From an uncultured Rhodospirillaceae bacterium (lineage in GTDB: Bacteria; Pseudomonadota; Alphaproteobacteria; RF32; CAG-239): 15,785 nucleotides of DNA. Position 1 is the stretch's first letter. The number at the start of each line of letters is the position of its first letter. Below are positions 15,777 through 15,785 of the stretch, one piece after another. The DNA lies in the NCBI GenBank assembly GCA_900320035.1, contig ONQU01000071.1, positions 1-15,785 on the forward strand, written 5' to 3'. The notes beneath the pieces are model-generated. The model saw only the letters and a program-made list of their open reading frames with translations, did not search any database and was not told the DNA's origin. The position numbers and the translations under genes are program-made.

Positions 15777-15785
15777 CAACCACGA

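Overview
The window looks like chromosome of a low-GC alphaproteobacterium, probably from a low-oxygen or host-associated habitat. The lineage call rests on two things. The RNase E N-terminus (MTKRMLID, then a PEETRVV stretch) and its S1 domain split by a long acidic insert are alphaproteobacterial in style. The order M48 protease - rne, then amiC - mrcA - prfB, is the arrangement known from that class. The low-oxygen inference comes from a two-iron superoxide reductase gene. No species can be named from the sequence alone.

Layout. Bases 1-1967 carry a small plus-strand accessory set: the end of an alpha/beta hydrolase, an HD-domain hydrolase and two GNAT acetyltransferases, all AT-rich. Desulfoferrodoxin (dfx) lies on the minus strand at 1980-2372 with its own good promoter. 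ybaK, a Cys-tRNA(Pro) deacylase, follows on the plus strand (2522-3001). A minus-strand pair comes next: rne (4357-6750) and a BepA-like periplasmic protease whose start overlaps the end of rne by 25 nt. A gene-free divergent region of about 430 bp (6751-7178) separates this pair from a plus-strand cluster: amiC, mrcA, prfB and a 1075-residue AsmA/DUF3971 envelope protein. mrcA and prfB overlap by one base, and prfB and the AsmA gene are 3 nt apart. The window ends with a gene-free, hairpin-rich stretch and a minus-strand tRNA-Phe(GAA).

How the genes fit together. amiC (septal peptidoglycan hydrolysis), mrcA (peptidoglycan polymerisation and crosslinking), the AsmA-like protein (inner-membrane anchored, probably envelope lipid homeostasis) and the BepA-like protease (outer-membrane protein quality control) form an envelope block. 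rne, prfB, ybaK and tRNA-Phe belong to RNA turnover and translation. prfB holds a complete programmed +1 frameshift site, so RF2 probably regulates its own synthesis here.

The least explained part is the right end. A 42-bp exact direct repeat carries the 3' end of the tRNA-Phe gene plus its terminator. One copy is attached to the intact tRNA and the other lies 242 bp away. They bracket about 200 bp with no credible gene but several inverted repeats. This resembles the footprint of tRNA-targeted integration or a miniature repeat element. I saw no CRISPR array, transposase gene, rRNA or complete novel defence system.
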